A stretch of DNA of 14,121 bases, taken from assembly GCA_017444705.1 (NCBI GenBank), contig JAFSWA010000101.1, positions 1-14,121 on the forward strand. The letters are read 5' to 3'. Made by a program: the position numbers and the translations under genes. The notes under the pieces were generated by a model. It was given only the letters and a program-made list of their open reading frames with translations, was not told where the DNA came from and did no database searches. The DNA is from a bacterium (lineage in GTDB: Bacteria; Cyanobacteriota; Vampirovibrionia; Gastranaerophilales; Gastranaerophilaceae). Shown here in pieces: positions 1 to 6,086 of the stretch; the first letter of the stretch is position 1, and the number at the start of each line of letters is the position of its first letter.

Positions 1-401
1 AATCAGCATTTATTGAAAAAGGAAATGCATTTCTTAACAAAGCATTGAGCAATCAAAACCCCGAACTTAATGCAATATATCTTAACAAAGCTCAATATTT
101 TTTCTATGTTGCAAGTCAAAATAATCCGCCTTCATCTGAGGCATTTATCGGACTTGGCAGAGTTTATATTTTAAAAGATAAACAAGATGAGGCAAAAGAT
201 GCAATGTTTAGAGCTTATTCCATCGACACATACAGTGCAAATGCCAATTTTTACCTTGCACAATATTATTTTAATTATAATGATTTTATCAGTGCGTTAA
301 AATATTATGAAAACGCAAAAAACTTGGGTTATAAAAATACATCAGAAAATGATAAAATGATAGAAATTTGTAAATCAAAGCTTGGTGACACAGATAATTA
401 A
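1..401 (+). CDS. TPR-repeat protein, C-terminal fragment (5' end outside window)
   Basis: The frame is open from the left edge (first full codon at 3) to a TAA at 399-401, so this is the 3' part of a longer gene. A TTG at 45 could act as a start, but coding-like sequence continues upstream of it (residues SAFIEKGNAFLNKAL), so I treat the gene as truncated by the window. The visible ~133 residues contain helix-pair repeats about 34 residues long with the TPR pattern of small and aromatic residues: one beginning AFIGLGRVYILKDKQDEAK and one beginning ANFYLAQYYFNYNDFISALK. TPR units are protein-interaction scaffolds; partner and role cannot be told from the fragment. No signal peptide can be judged because the N-terminus is missing. 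The next gene starts 12 nt downstream, so the two are probably co-transcribed. Confidence 0.8.
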   Translation, partial: SAFIEKGNAFLNKALSNQNPELNAIYLNKAQYFFYVASQNNPPSSEAFIGLGRVYILKDKQDEAKDAMFRAYSIDTYSANANFYLAQYYFNYNDFISALKYYENAKNLGYKNTSENDKMIEICKSKLGDTDN

Positions 402-413
402 AAAGGAGAAATT

Positions 414-662
414 ATGACAAACCCCTATACAAAACAACCGACAAAAACAAGAATAGCAATCTTAGTTTTTATTAAAGGTTCAGCAGCTCCGATTGTACTT
501 TATGTTGAAAACCCCATAACTGTTTATGAAGAATTAAAGAAAACAATTGAAACGGGTCAAAACAGATTATATGAAAAAGAATGTAACGGACCTATTAAAA
601 GAATTTCTTTTATAACAAATCAGGTTTCCGCACTCGCAATTCAGGAAGAACCTTACATATAA
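414..662 (+). CDS. Small protein of unknown function (82 aa)
   Basis: An ATG at 414 follows a clear Shine-Dalgarno AAGGAG at 403-408 (5-nt spacing) just after the stop of the TPR gene, so this is a real, co-transcribed gene despite its size. I do not recognise the family. The sequence alternates hydrophobic and polar stretches (residues ~12-32 around RIAILVFIKGSAAPIVLYVE, and a C-terminal stretch RISFITNQVSALAIQEE), suggesting a small beta-rich or alpha/beta cytosolic fold. A charged helix-like segment lies between (YEELKKTIETGQNRLYEKE). There is no convincing transmembrane helix, signal peptide or cysteine motif; the only Cys is near residue 58. The stop at 660-662 is 1 nt from the convergent stop of the dnaJ-family gene. 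It may work with the upstream TPR protein, but that rests on adjacency alone. Confidence 0.7.
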   Translation: MTNPYTKQPTKTRIAILVFIKGSAAPIVLYVENPITVYEELKKTIETGQNRLYEKECNGPIKRISFITNQVSALAIQEEPYI

Positions 663-663
663 A

Positions 664-1701
664 TTATTTTTCCAAATTTAAAAGCTTTTCATAAAGTTCT
701 GTTTCTTTATCTGAAATGTTCTCGGGCAGAGAAATATTAATTTTGACGTTCAAATCACCATTTCCGTTATCTGACGGCAATCCTAACCCTTTCAACCTTA
801 ATTGTTTACCGGAATTGGTTTTTGGCGGAATTTTTACATTCACAATTCCTGTCGGAGTTTGAACATCTTTTTTACATCCCAATACTGCCTCAGCCGGAGT
901 CAAATTAATTGTCCTGACAAGATTTGAACCCTCTATTTTATAATCCTTATCTTTTAATTTTATAACTAAAAACAAGTCCCCTTTGTTACCTGTTGAGCCT
1001 GTTTTACCCTCACCTTTCAGCCTTACCTTTTGACCCTCTTTAAAGCCCTTTGGTAATCTTACTTTGAGAGTTTTTTCATTTGCAACATAACCCGTTCCGC
1101 CGCATTTTGAACAAGCAGAACCTTGACGACAAGTACATTTTTCAATGTTTTTTATTTTTACCGGCAGAGGTTTATCAAGCAACAAATCTTTAACCGTAAC
1201 AATTAAATCTTGCGTCATATCAAGATTTTCGGCAGGCTGCTGCGGTGTACGTGAACGATTTGACCGTTGCCTTTGACCGAATAAATCTTCATAACCGTTT
1301 CCCCTTGTGTAACTTTGCGAACTGCTGCTCGCACGACCGGCAAAATCTCCGAACATCGATTTAAAGAAATCCGAAAATCCGCCCATATCAAAATTTGTAT
1401 ATTGTGCATTACCGAAATCTTGCCCGTTAAAATTAAAACTGAAATTTTCAAATCCGGGCGGCGGGGTATAGTCCTGACCTGCCTGCCAGCCTGAGCCAAG
1501 ACTGTCATATCTTGAACGTTTTTCCTTATCGGATAAAACTTCATATGCTTCATTTATATCCTTGAATTTTTCTTGTGCTGAAGGAGATTTGTCAACATCA
1601 GGGTGATATTTTTTGGCAAGTTTTCTGTATGCGGATTTAATCTGTGCCTCAGTTGCCTTTTTATCTACGCCCAAAATTTCATAATAATCTTTGTATTTCA
1701 T
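664..1701 (-). CDS. dnaJ: DnaJ/CbpA-type co-chaperone with a single zinc centre
   Basis: This is a 345-aa Hsp40 co-chaperone that would stimulate DnaK ATP hydrolysis and deliver unfolded clients in the cytoplasm. Residues 1-70 are a complete J domain (YYEILGV start, HPD motif at 33-35, then NEAYEVLSD). Residues ~71-160 are a Gly/Phe/Ser/Gln-rich linker. Residues ~163-330 are the DnaJ C-terminal client-binding domains (KVRLPKGFKEGQKVRLKGEG; GDLFLVIKL; LTPAEAVLG). A classical DnaJ has four CxxCxGxG repeats and two zinc sites. Here only C189, C191, C197 and C200 remain (CTC, then CSKCGGTGY), enough for one metal site, so it lies between DnaJ and zinc-free CbpA in design. The ATG at 1701 is preceded by AAGGA. 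It is divergent from the marR-like gene. A full-length DnaJ may exist elsewhere, so the symbol is given at family level. Confidence 0.9.
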   Translation of the reverse strand: MKYKDYYEILGVDKKATEAQIKSAYRKLAKKYHPDVDKSPSAQEKFKDINEAYEVLSDKEKRSRYDSLGSGWQAGQDYTPPPGFENFSFNFNGQDFGNAQYTNFDMGGFSDFFKSMFGDFAGRASSSSQSYTRGNGYEDLFGQRQRSNRSRTPQQPAENLDMTQDLIVTVKDLLLDKPLPVKIKNIEKCTCRQGSACSKCGGTGYVANEKTLKVRLPKGFKEGQKVRLKGEGKTGSTGNKGDLFLVIKLKDKDYKIEGSNLVRTINLTPAEAVLGCKKDVQTPTGIVNVKIPPKTNSGKQLRLKGLGLPSDNGNGDLNVKINISLPENISDKETELYEKLLNLEK

Positions 1702-1798
1702 TTATGTATCCTTTTATTTTATTTTAATACATTTTTTACGAAAATCCACAAAAATTAATAATTTTTTCATTTTCTTGGAATTATATATTTAAATAACA

Positions 1799-1834
1799 GC
1801 ATGCAGGTCGTGTTTTAAAACACGACCTGCATGC
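1799..1834. repeat. Perfect 36-bp palindrome
   Basis: The left half GCATGCAGGTCGTGTTTT (1799-1816) is followed with no spacer by its exact reverse complement (1817-1834). Either transcript strand could form a hairpin with about 16 base pairs. It is not a canonical intrinsic terminator: downstream on the plus strand is TCTCTCG, and on the minus strand TGTTATTT, neither a U-tract. It lies between the divergent dnaJ-family and marR-like genes and directly abuts a short repeat fragment (1835-1881). Confidence 0.9.
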
Positions 1835-1881
1835 TCTCTCGTAATGACATGGTTTTTGGATTGCGTCGCTTCGCTCGCAAT
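1835..1881. repeat. Short interspersed repeat fragment (GGATTGC...GCTCGCAAT type)
   Basis: After the palindrome comes CTCGTAATGACAT, then a 25-nt unit at 1857-1881 beginning TGGATTGCGTCGC and ending GCTCGCAAT. It has ATTGCG/CGCAAT complementary ends and is GC-richer than its surroundings. The same signature, inverted, is at 13657-13684 (TCATTACGAGCG ... GTAATCCA). Units of the general form TCATTGCGAGCGAAGC...AATCC are known as dispersed, hairpin-forming repeats in many bacterial genomes. I infer this is a copy of such a family. Confidence 0.55.
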
Positions 1882-1894
1882 TAATAAAAATTTA

Positions 1895-1903
1895 TGATAT
1901 AAT
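1895..1903 (+). promoter_or_regulatory. Extended -10 promoter of the marR-like gene
   Basis: TGATATAAT is a perfect extended -10 (TGn plus TATAAT). The expected transcription start is about 1910-1911, only ~7 nt before the ATG at 1918, and no Shine-Dalgarno is present. No good -35 lies 17 nt upstream, which an extended -10 can tolerate. Confidence 0.6.
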
Positions 1904-1917
1904 GCTTTTGACGTTAT

Positions 1918-2349
1918 ATGGATTTTAAGATAAGTTATAAAGTTAAATATTTGAATGCAATGCTTTGTGAGATTGATAAATTATATCAACAGCTTTTACA
2001 AAGCAAAAGTTTGTCTGACAGTGAATATGTTGTGCTTTTTGCAATTTTGGAACTTGGAGAAGGGTGTTTGCAGAAAGATATAGCAGATAACAGTTATGTA
2101 AATAAAAAAACTATAAATGCAACAATTAAAAAACTTGAAAAAAATGAAATTATTATTCTGAAAGCCGGTAAATACCCAAACATGCACATTTATTTAACCA
2201 AAAAAGGCAAGAACTATATTAAAGAAAAAATCTTCCCGATAATTGATGTAGAAAACAAGGTTCTTGAAAATATGCCGGAATCGGAATTTGATAACCTTAC
2301 AGAAATTTATTTGAAATATATTACAATTTTCAAAGAGCATGTAGGGTAA
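1918..2349 (+). CDS. MarR-family winged-helix transcriptional regulator
   Basis: This 143-aa protein has the MarR layout. An N-terminal dimerisation helix (residues ~5-30) is followed by a helix-turn-helix at ~48-80 (LQKDIADNSYVNKKTINATIKK split across recognition helices). A wing at ~82-97 reads KAGKYPNMHIYLTKKG, and a C-terminal dimerisation helix region ends the protein. The conserved 'L ... T.KG' wing end is clear. It would be a cytoplasmic dimeric DNA-binding protein, usually a repressor released by a small ligand. MarR proteins often control their own promoter and a neighbour; the candidates here are the divergent dnaJ-family gene and the downstream aminotransferase/permease pair, which has its own promoter. 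The first ATG is used: no Shine-Dalgarno precedes it and the -10 element is 15 nt upstream, implying a nearly leaderless mRNA. The ligand is unknown. Confidence 0.85.
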   Translation: MDFKISYKVKYLNAMLCEIDKLYQQLLQSKSLSDSEYVVLFAILELGEGCLQKDIADNSYVNKKTINATIKKLEKNEIIILKAGKYPNMHIYLTKKGKNYIKEKIFPIIDVENKVLENMPESEFDNLTEIYLKYITIFKEHVG

Positions 2350-2395
2350 AATTTTTGTGCAGTCGAACGAAGTTTTTGTTATTTTAGTTTTAAAT

Positions 2396-2424
2396 TTGAT
2401 AAATTTATTATGAAGCGTTATAAT
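2396..2424 (+). promoter_or_regulatory. Sigma70-type promoter of the aminotransferase gene
   Basis: TTGATA at 2396-2401 and TATAAT at 2419-2424 are separated by 17 nt, close to the consensus architecture. The predicted start of transcription near 2431 leaves a 20-nt leader carrying the Shine-Dalgarno AAGGAG (2440-2445) before the ATG at 2451. This makes the aminotransferase-permease pair independent of marR. Confidence 0.75.
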
Positions 2425-2450
2425 TATTATGGAAATAAAAAGGAGAAATT

Positions 2451-3365
2451 ATGACGGAATATGTTTTTATGAACGGAGAATACATTGAAGCGGACAAAGC
2501 ATCACTCCCTGTCAGAACTCACGCTTTTTTATACGGAACTTCCGTATTTGAGGGTATCAGAGCATACTACAATAAAGACGAGGGTCAACTTTACGCATTC
2601 AGAATGAAAGAACATTATGAAAGACTTTTTAACAGCTGTAAAATCTTTCATATGGATCCAAAATACACTATTAATGAGTATATTCAAATTACAAAAGAAT
2701 TATTGAAAAAGAACGATTATCATACGGATGTTTATATCAGACCGAATGTATATAAAAGTGCTCAAAAAATCGGTCCGGGGCTTTATGACAATGAAGATTC
2801 AAATTTAATATTTTCATTTGCTTTTGGTGATTATATTGATACGTCAAACGGTTTAAAGGTTTGTGTTTCAAATTGGAGAAGAGTTGATGATAACGCAATC
2901 CCGCCGAGAGCAAAAGTTGCCGGCAGTTATGCAAACACAGCATTAATTAAAACAGACGCACACAACATGGGTTTTGACGATGCAATTGTTCTTTCTCAGG
3001 ACGGTACTGTTACTGAGGGTTCGGCAATGAACTTCTTTATTGTTCAAAAAGGCAAATTAATAACAACAAGAACAACAGACAATATTTTAGAGGGCATTAC
3101 AAGAAATACTGTTCTTGAAATTGCTAAAAAACTGAACATTGAAACGGTTGAACGTGATATTGACAGAACAGAACTTTATATTTCCGATGAAGCGTTCTAT
3201 TGCGGAACAGGAGCTCAAATCAGCCCGATTACGAGTATCGATAATCGTCCTTTGGGTGAGGGAAAAATCGGACCTGTTTCAACTGCTATTCAAAATCTCT
3301 ATTTCGACGTTGTTAAAGGTCGTGTGGAAGAATACAAAAAATGGTGTACGCCCGTTTATGATTAG
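2451..3365 (+). CDS. ilvE: Branched-chain amino acid aminotransferase (class IV PLP enzyme)
   Basis: This 304-aa enzyme transfers amino groups between glutamate and the 2-oxo acids of leucine, isoleucine and valine, using pyridoxal phosphate, in the cytoplasm. Class IV features in order: N-terminal VFMNGEYI with HAFLYGTSVFEGIRAY (residues ~24-40) and MKEHYERLF (~52-60). K155 in RAKVAGSY is the expected Schiff-base lysine. E189 in VTEGSAMNFF is in the conserved TEG-S-NFF block, and TRNTVLEIA and EAFYCGTGAQISPI follow toward the C-terminus. Length matches IlvE (~305 aa). A strong Shine-Dalgarno AAGGAG (2440-2445) precedes the start, with a consensus-like promoter upstream. D-amino-acid transaminase and aminodeoxychorismate lyase share the fold, but length and the YxxGxxxFEGIRAY block favour IlvE. 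The stop overlaps the start of the mlaE paralogue by 8 nt. Confidence 0.93.
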   Translation: MTEYVFMNGEYIEADKASLPVRTHAFLYGTSVFEGIRAYYNKDEGQLYAFRMKEHYERLFNSCKIFHMDPKYTINEYIQITKELLKKNDYHTDVYIRPNVYKSAQKIGPGLYDNEDSNLIFSFAFGDYIDTSNGLKVCVSNWRRVDDNAIPPRAKVAGSYANTALIKTDAHNMGFDDAIVLSQDGTVTEGSAMNFFIVQKGKLITTRTTDNILEGITRNTVLEIAKKLNIETVERDIDRTELYISDEAFYCGTGAQISPITSIDNRPLGEGKIGPVSTAIQNLYFDVVKGRVEEYKKWCTPVYD

Positions 3366-4089
3366 ATTTTTAGGGCATTGCACAAAGAATTTGTGGCGAA
3401 CCTTGAAATATCTTTTTTCGGGAGAAGCCAAATTTTCGACAATTCTGACTCAGGCTGCCATGATTAGTTATGACAGCCTGTCAATTGCATTGACTATTGT
3501 GTTTATTGCAGCGGCAGTCATTGCGTTGCAAGTATCAAAACAGTTTTTGTTGACAGGCGGCGAAGCTTATATTGGCGGATTTCTTGCTGTTGCAATGATT
3601 AGAGAAATTGCACCCGGATTTGCGGCTTTGGCAATCGGAGCGAGAGCCGGTACCGCAATCTGTGCGGAAGTTGCAAATATGAAAGTTACTTCTCAAATAG
3701 ATGCCATAAAGGTTTTGAAAATTGAACCCGTAGGTTATTATTTTGCTCCGAGAATTGCCGCCGGAGCATTGACTGTTCCTCTTGTTGTTATTTTGGCTGA
3801 ATTTTTAGGAATTTTAGGCGGGTTAATAGTTTCACACTTTGTAATTGATTTACACCCTAATATTTATATGAATTCCGTTTGGCTTTGGTTGAAGCCGAAA
3901 GATATTTATATCAGTCTTTTTAAAGGGTGTGTTTTCGGCATTATGATAGCACTTGTTTGTGCAACACAGGGTTATTTGACCCATGGCGGAGCAAAAGATG
4001 TCGGTATTTCCACCACTAAGGCGGCAATAAAATCTACGATTTATCTTCTTGTTACGGATTTGATAATCAATTTTATCTTTTATTTGTAA
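3358..4089 (+). CDS. MlaE-type ABC permease paralogue (copy B)
   Basis: This 243-aa integral membrane permease belongs to the MlaE/TGD1 family (phospholipid transport across the envelope). The ATG at 3358-3360 lies inside the end of the aminotransferase gene (tATGATTAG); the frame stays open further upstream but that part is only a shadow of the other gene. Visible features: an amphipathic N-terminus (RFLGHCTKNLW), then several hydrophobic segments. The family's central motif reads MIREIAPGFAALAIGARAGTA / ICAEVANMKVTSQIDAI (residues ~80-117, written in two parts), followed by KIEP and PRIAAGALTVPL. GARAGTA, AE and MKVT match the canonical permease, so this copy looks functional. No ATPase or MCE gene is adjacent; it could use the MlaF made from 11219-11941. 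Translation is probably coupled to the aminotransferase. It converges on the next gene with 6 nt between stops. Confidence 0.88.
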   Translation: MIRFLGHCTKNLWRTLKYLFSGEAKFSTILTQAAMISYDSLSIALTIVFIAAAVIALQVSKQFLLTGGEAYIGGFLAVAMIREIAPGFAALAIGARAGTAICAEVANMKVTSQIDAIKVLKIEPVGYYFAPRIAAGALTVPLVVILAEFLGILGGLIVSHFVIDLHPNIYMNSVWLWLKPKDIYISLFKGCVFGIMIALVCATQGYLTHGGAKDVGISTTKAAIKSTIYLLVTDLIINFIFYL

Positions 4090-4095
4090 ATTTAA

Positions 4096-5604
4096 TTAAC
4101 CTTGTTCATCCAAATATTTAAAATACGCTTCATCTTTGAGTTTTTGTAATTCATATTCATATTCCTCTTCCGCTTGTGCATCATCTTCTGCATATAATAC
4201 ATCTTGGATATAGCTCAAAGTTGTATAATCAACATCTGACCATGTTGTTTCTTCGTTTTCTGTAACGGTTTTTTGAAGAAGAATTTCGCCCTCTCTGAGT
4301 GCGGTTTGGAAATCTGTTTGATTTGAGAGTTCTTCCATAATAACATACTTTTTCCCGTCTGAGGAATAATAATTATTTCCTATTTTTGTTGCTGTTTCAG
4401 GAATATAATCAGAATTCGGAACGAGAATGTTACCGGATTTATCCACTACTCTGTGTTCCCCTATTGAGCTGTTGTTGTTCATTAATGAGAAATATGACAA
4501 ATCTTCGGATTGTGTTTCCTCGCTTGAACCGCTCTTACTATATATGAATTTCAACTTTCTGTTTTCTAATTTTTCATTATATTTTTCTTCCAATTCTTTT
4601 ACTTTATCGTTGTCAATGTATTTTTCAACAACAGTGTCATATTCTTTTAAAACTTCTTTATATTCGTCATTTTCAGATAAAGCTTTCATTTTTTCTTTAT
4701 ATTCAGCTTCCGCAGCTGCGTCATCCTCTGTGTATAAAGCATCTTGAATAAAAGTTTGTAATGCACAGTCAGTATCTATCCATGTTGTTTTATTTTCTTC
4801 TGTTACCGGCTTTTGAAGAATTATTTCACCGTTTCTGAGTGCCTTTTGGAAATAGTCGGTGTCGGATAAGTCAGACAAAACAACGTACTTTTTCCCGTCG
4901 TCAGAATAATAAGCTCCGTCTTTTTGCGTAGCATTTTCAGGAATTTCATCTGCTGATGAAACAACGATATTTCCGTCTTTATCCGTTACTCTGTATTCTC
5001 CGATTTTATCAGCATTTTCAATTAAATTGTAATAGGTTAAAGTTTTTGTTGTCGTCTCGGAAGAAGAATCGGTTAATGGTAAAACTAATTTATACAACCT
5101 GTTAGAAATTTTTTCTTCATAATCTTCTAAAATTTCCGATAATTCTTCACTGTACTTTAAATAAGTTTCTTTTTTGGCTGCATTTGTTCCGGAAGTTTCT
5201 GTTGTTTTACTTGAATCCGTTTGTTCTTCCGCTTCTTTCGCTTCTTTTTCTTTATTAGCTTTTATTATCAGCATTTCGTCGGATTTTGAAATATCATTTG
5301 TCGTTGTTTCGGTTGTGCTGTCAGGTGTAATATATTTTGTGTACTTGAAAACAAAAGAATCCGTTACAGACTCAGAATTTTGAGATGTTTGATTATTTTG
5401 TGTTGTTTGATTTGTTTCAGAGTTTGTGTTTCTTCTGAATTTTAAAATTCCGCCGTAAATATCGTCATCACTTGAAGAACTGCTTTTTGACGAATCAAAA
5501 ATTGTTTCGCTTTTTTGATTGTTTTGATTTTTTTCTAAATTCTTCTGTAATTTCGCATCAATTTTGATAAATAAATTTCTTGCTTTAATATTAAAATCCG
5601 ACAT
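4096..5604 (-). CDS. Large Ser/Thr/Asn-rich protein with a duplicated ~150-residue module, function unknown
   Basis: This is a 502-aa acidic protein. Residues 1-30 are a basic/amphipathic helix-like start (MSDFNIKARNLFIKIDAK) with no signal peptide. Residues ~31-145 are low-complexity Ser/Thr/Asn/Gln/Glu sequence including DDDIYGGILKFRR at ~46-58. Residues ~162-315 and ~342-495 are two copies of one module, aligned with a constant 180-residue offset and no gap. Landmarks: IGEYRVTDKDGNI (201) and IGEHRVVDKSGNI (381); DGKKYV (236, 416); ALRNGEIILQK and ALREGEILLQK (255, 435); IQDALYTEDDAAAEAEY and IQDVLYAEDDAQAEEEY (286, 466). Charged coiled-coil-like linkers follow each module. The ATG at 5604 has AAAGGAT upstream. 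It is 76 nt downstream of the tagD-like gene. I recall similar 'LRxGExxLxK ... EDDAxAEAEY' proteins in Gastranaerophilales, possibly surface or appendage related, but cannot assign a function. Confidence 0.85.
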   Translation of the reverse strand: MSDFNIKARNLFIKIDAKLQKNLEKNQNNQKSETIFDSSKSSSSSDDDIYGGILKFRRNTNSETNQTTQNNQTSQNSESVTDSFVFKYTKYITPDSTTETTTNDISKSDEMLIIKANKEKEAKEAEEQTDSSKTTETSGTNAAKKETYLKYSEELSEILEDYEEKISNRLYKLVLPLTDSSSETTTKTLTYYNLIENADKIGEYRVTDKDGNIVVSSADEIPENATQKDGAYYSDDGKKYVVLSDLSDTDYFQKALRNGEIILQKPVTEENKTTWIDTDCALQTFIQDALYTEDDAAAEAEYKEKMKALSENDEYKEVLKEYDTVVEKYIDNDKVKELEEKYNEKLENRKLKFIYSKSGSSEETQSEDLSYFSLMNNNSSIGEHRVVDKSGNILVPNSDYIPETATKIGNNYYSSDGKKYVIMEELSNQTDFQTALREGEILLQKTVTENEETTWSDVDYTTLSYIQDVLYAEDDAQAEEEYEYELQKLKDEAYFKYLDEQG

Positions 5605-5680
5605 GATTAAATCCTTTTATATATTTTTCTATATCGGCTTTTTTGCAAAAAACTTTAATTTATTTTACAAAACTTAATAT

Positions 5681-6076
5681 TTATTTTTCTTTATCGGTTA
5701 GGTACTTCTTTGTTTGGGTTGAAGATACATCAGGAGTTCTCGGTAAATATATAACCTCGCAGTACTCTTTCAAAAAGTCGAATTTTCCCTGCCAATCATC
5801 ACCCATTACAAAAATATCCGCTTTATATTTTTGCACATCGTCAACTTTTTGTTCCCAACTATTTTCAGGTATTACCAAATCTACATAACGACAAGCATCA
5901 AGAAGAGCTTTCCTCTGTTCATAAGTATAATAAGATTTTTTATTCTTTATACTGTTAAATTCATCGCTGGAAAGAGCTACAATTAAATAATCTCCAAGCT
6001 CTTTTGCCCGTTTGAGCAAATTAATATGTCCGTAATGCAAAACGTCAAATGTTCCGTATGTTATGACTTTTTTCAT
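5681..6076 (-). CDS. tagD: Glycerol-3-phosphate cytidylyltransferase-like nucleotidyltransferase
   Basis: A 131-aa cytidylyltransferase that would make CDP-glycerol (or a similar CDP-alcohol) from CTP and glycerol-3-phosphate in the cytoplasm. It has ITYGTFDVLHYGHINLL at the N-terminus, with the catalytic HxGH at residues 14-17. NKKSYYTYEQRKALLDACRY follows (family pattern K...T..eR...l.a..yVD), and the C-terminal RTPDVSST corresponds to the RTxGISTT nucleotide-binding motif. The usual Gly of that motif is Asp here. Length matches TagD (~130 aa). I chose the ATG at 6076 over an in-frame TTG at 6094, because AAGGAG at 6086-6081 (reverse strand) sits 4 nt upstream and the protein then begins with the family's MKKVITYG. 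Its ribosome site directly follows the stop of the NFACT gene, so they are co-transcribed. The product could supply glycerol-phosphate to a surface polysaccharide; substrate choice is inferred. Confidence 0.88.
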   Translation of the reverse strand: MKKVITYGTFDVLHYGHINLLKRAKELGDYLIVALSSDEFNSIKNKKSYYTYEQRKALLDACRYVDLVIPENSWEQKVDDVQKYKADIFVMGDDWQGKFDFLKEYCEVIYLPRTPDVSSTQTKKYLTDKEK

Positions 6077-6086
6077 ATTTCTCCTT

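Noticed and set aside
1799..1834. Palindrome as an intrinsic terminator
   Set aside because: No T-tract on either strand after the stem, and it lies upstream of both divergent genes rather than after any.
3139..3357. Upstream extension of the second mlaE frame into the aminotransferase gene
   Set aside because: It is entirely within the conserved C-terminal coding of ilvE in another frame; the MlaE similarity begins at the ATG at 3358.
4427..5383. Open frames antisense to the 502-aa protein
   Set aside because: They are rich in Ser/Phe and mirror the Glu/Lys/Ser codons of the real gene; no ribosome sites or family features.
5639..5652. TTTTTTGCAAAAAA palindrome between tagD and the 502-aa gene
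   Set aside because: A/T-run symmetry with a GC core is common in such AT-rich DNA, and no strong promoter or terminator context was found.
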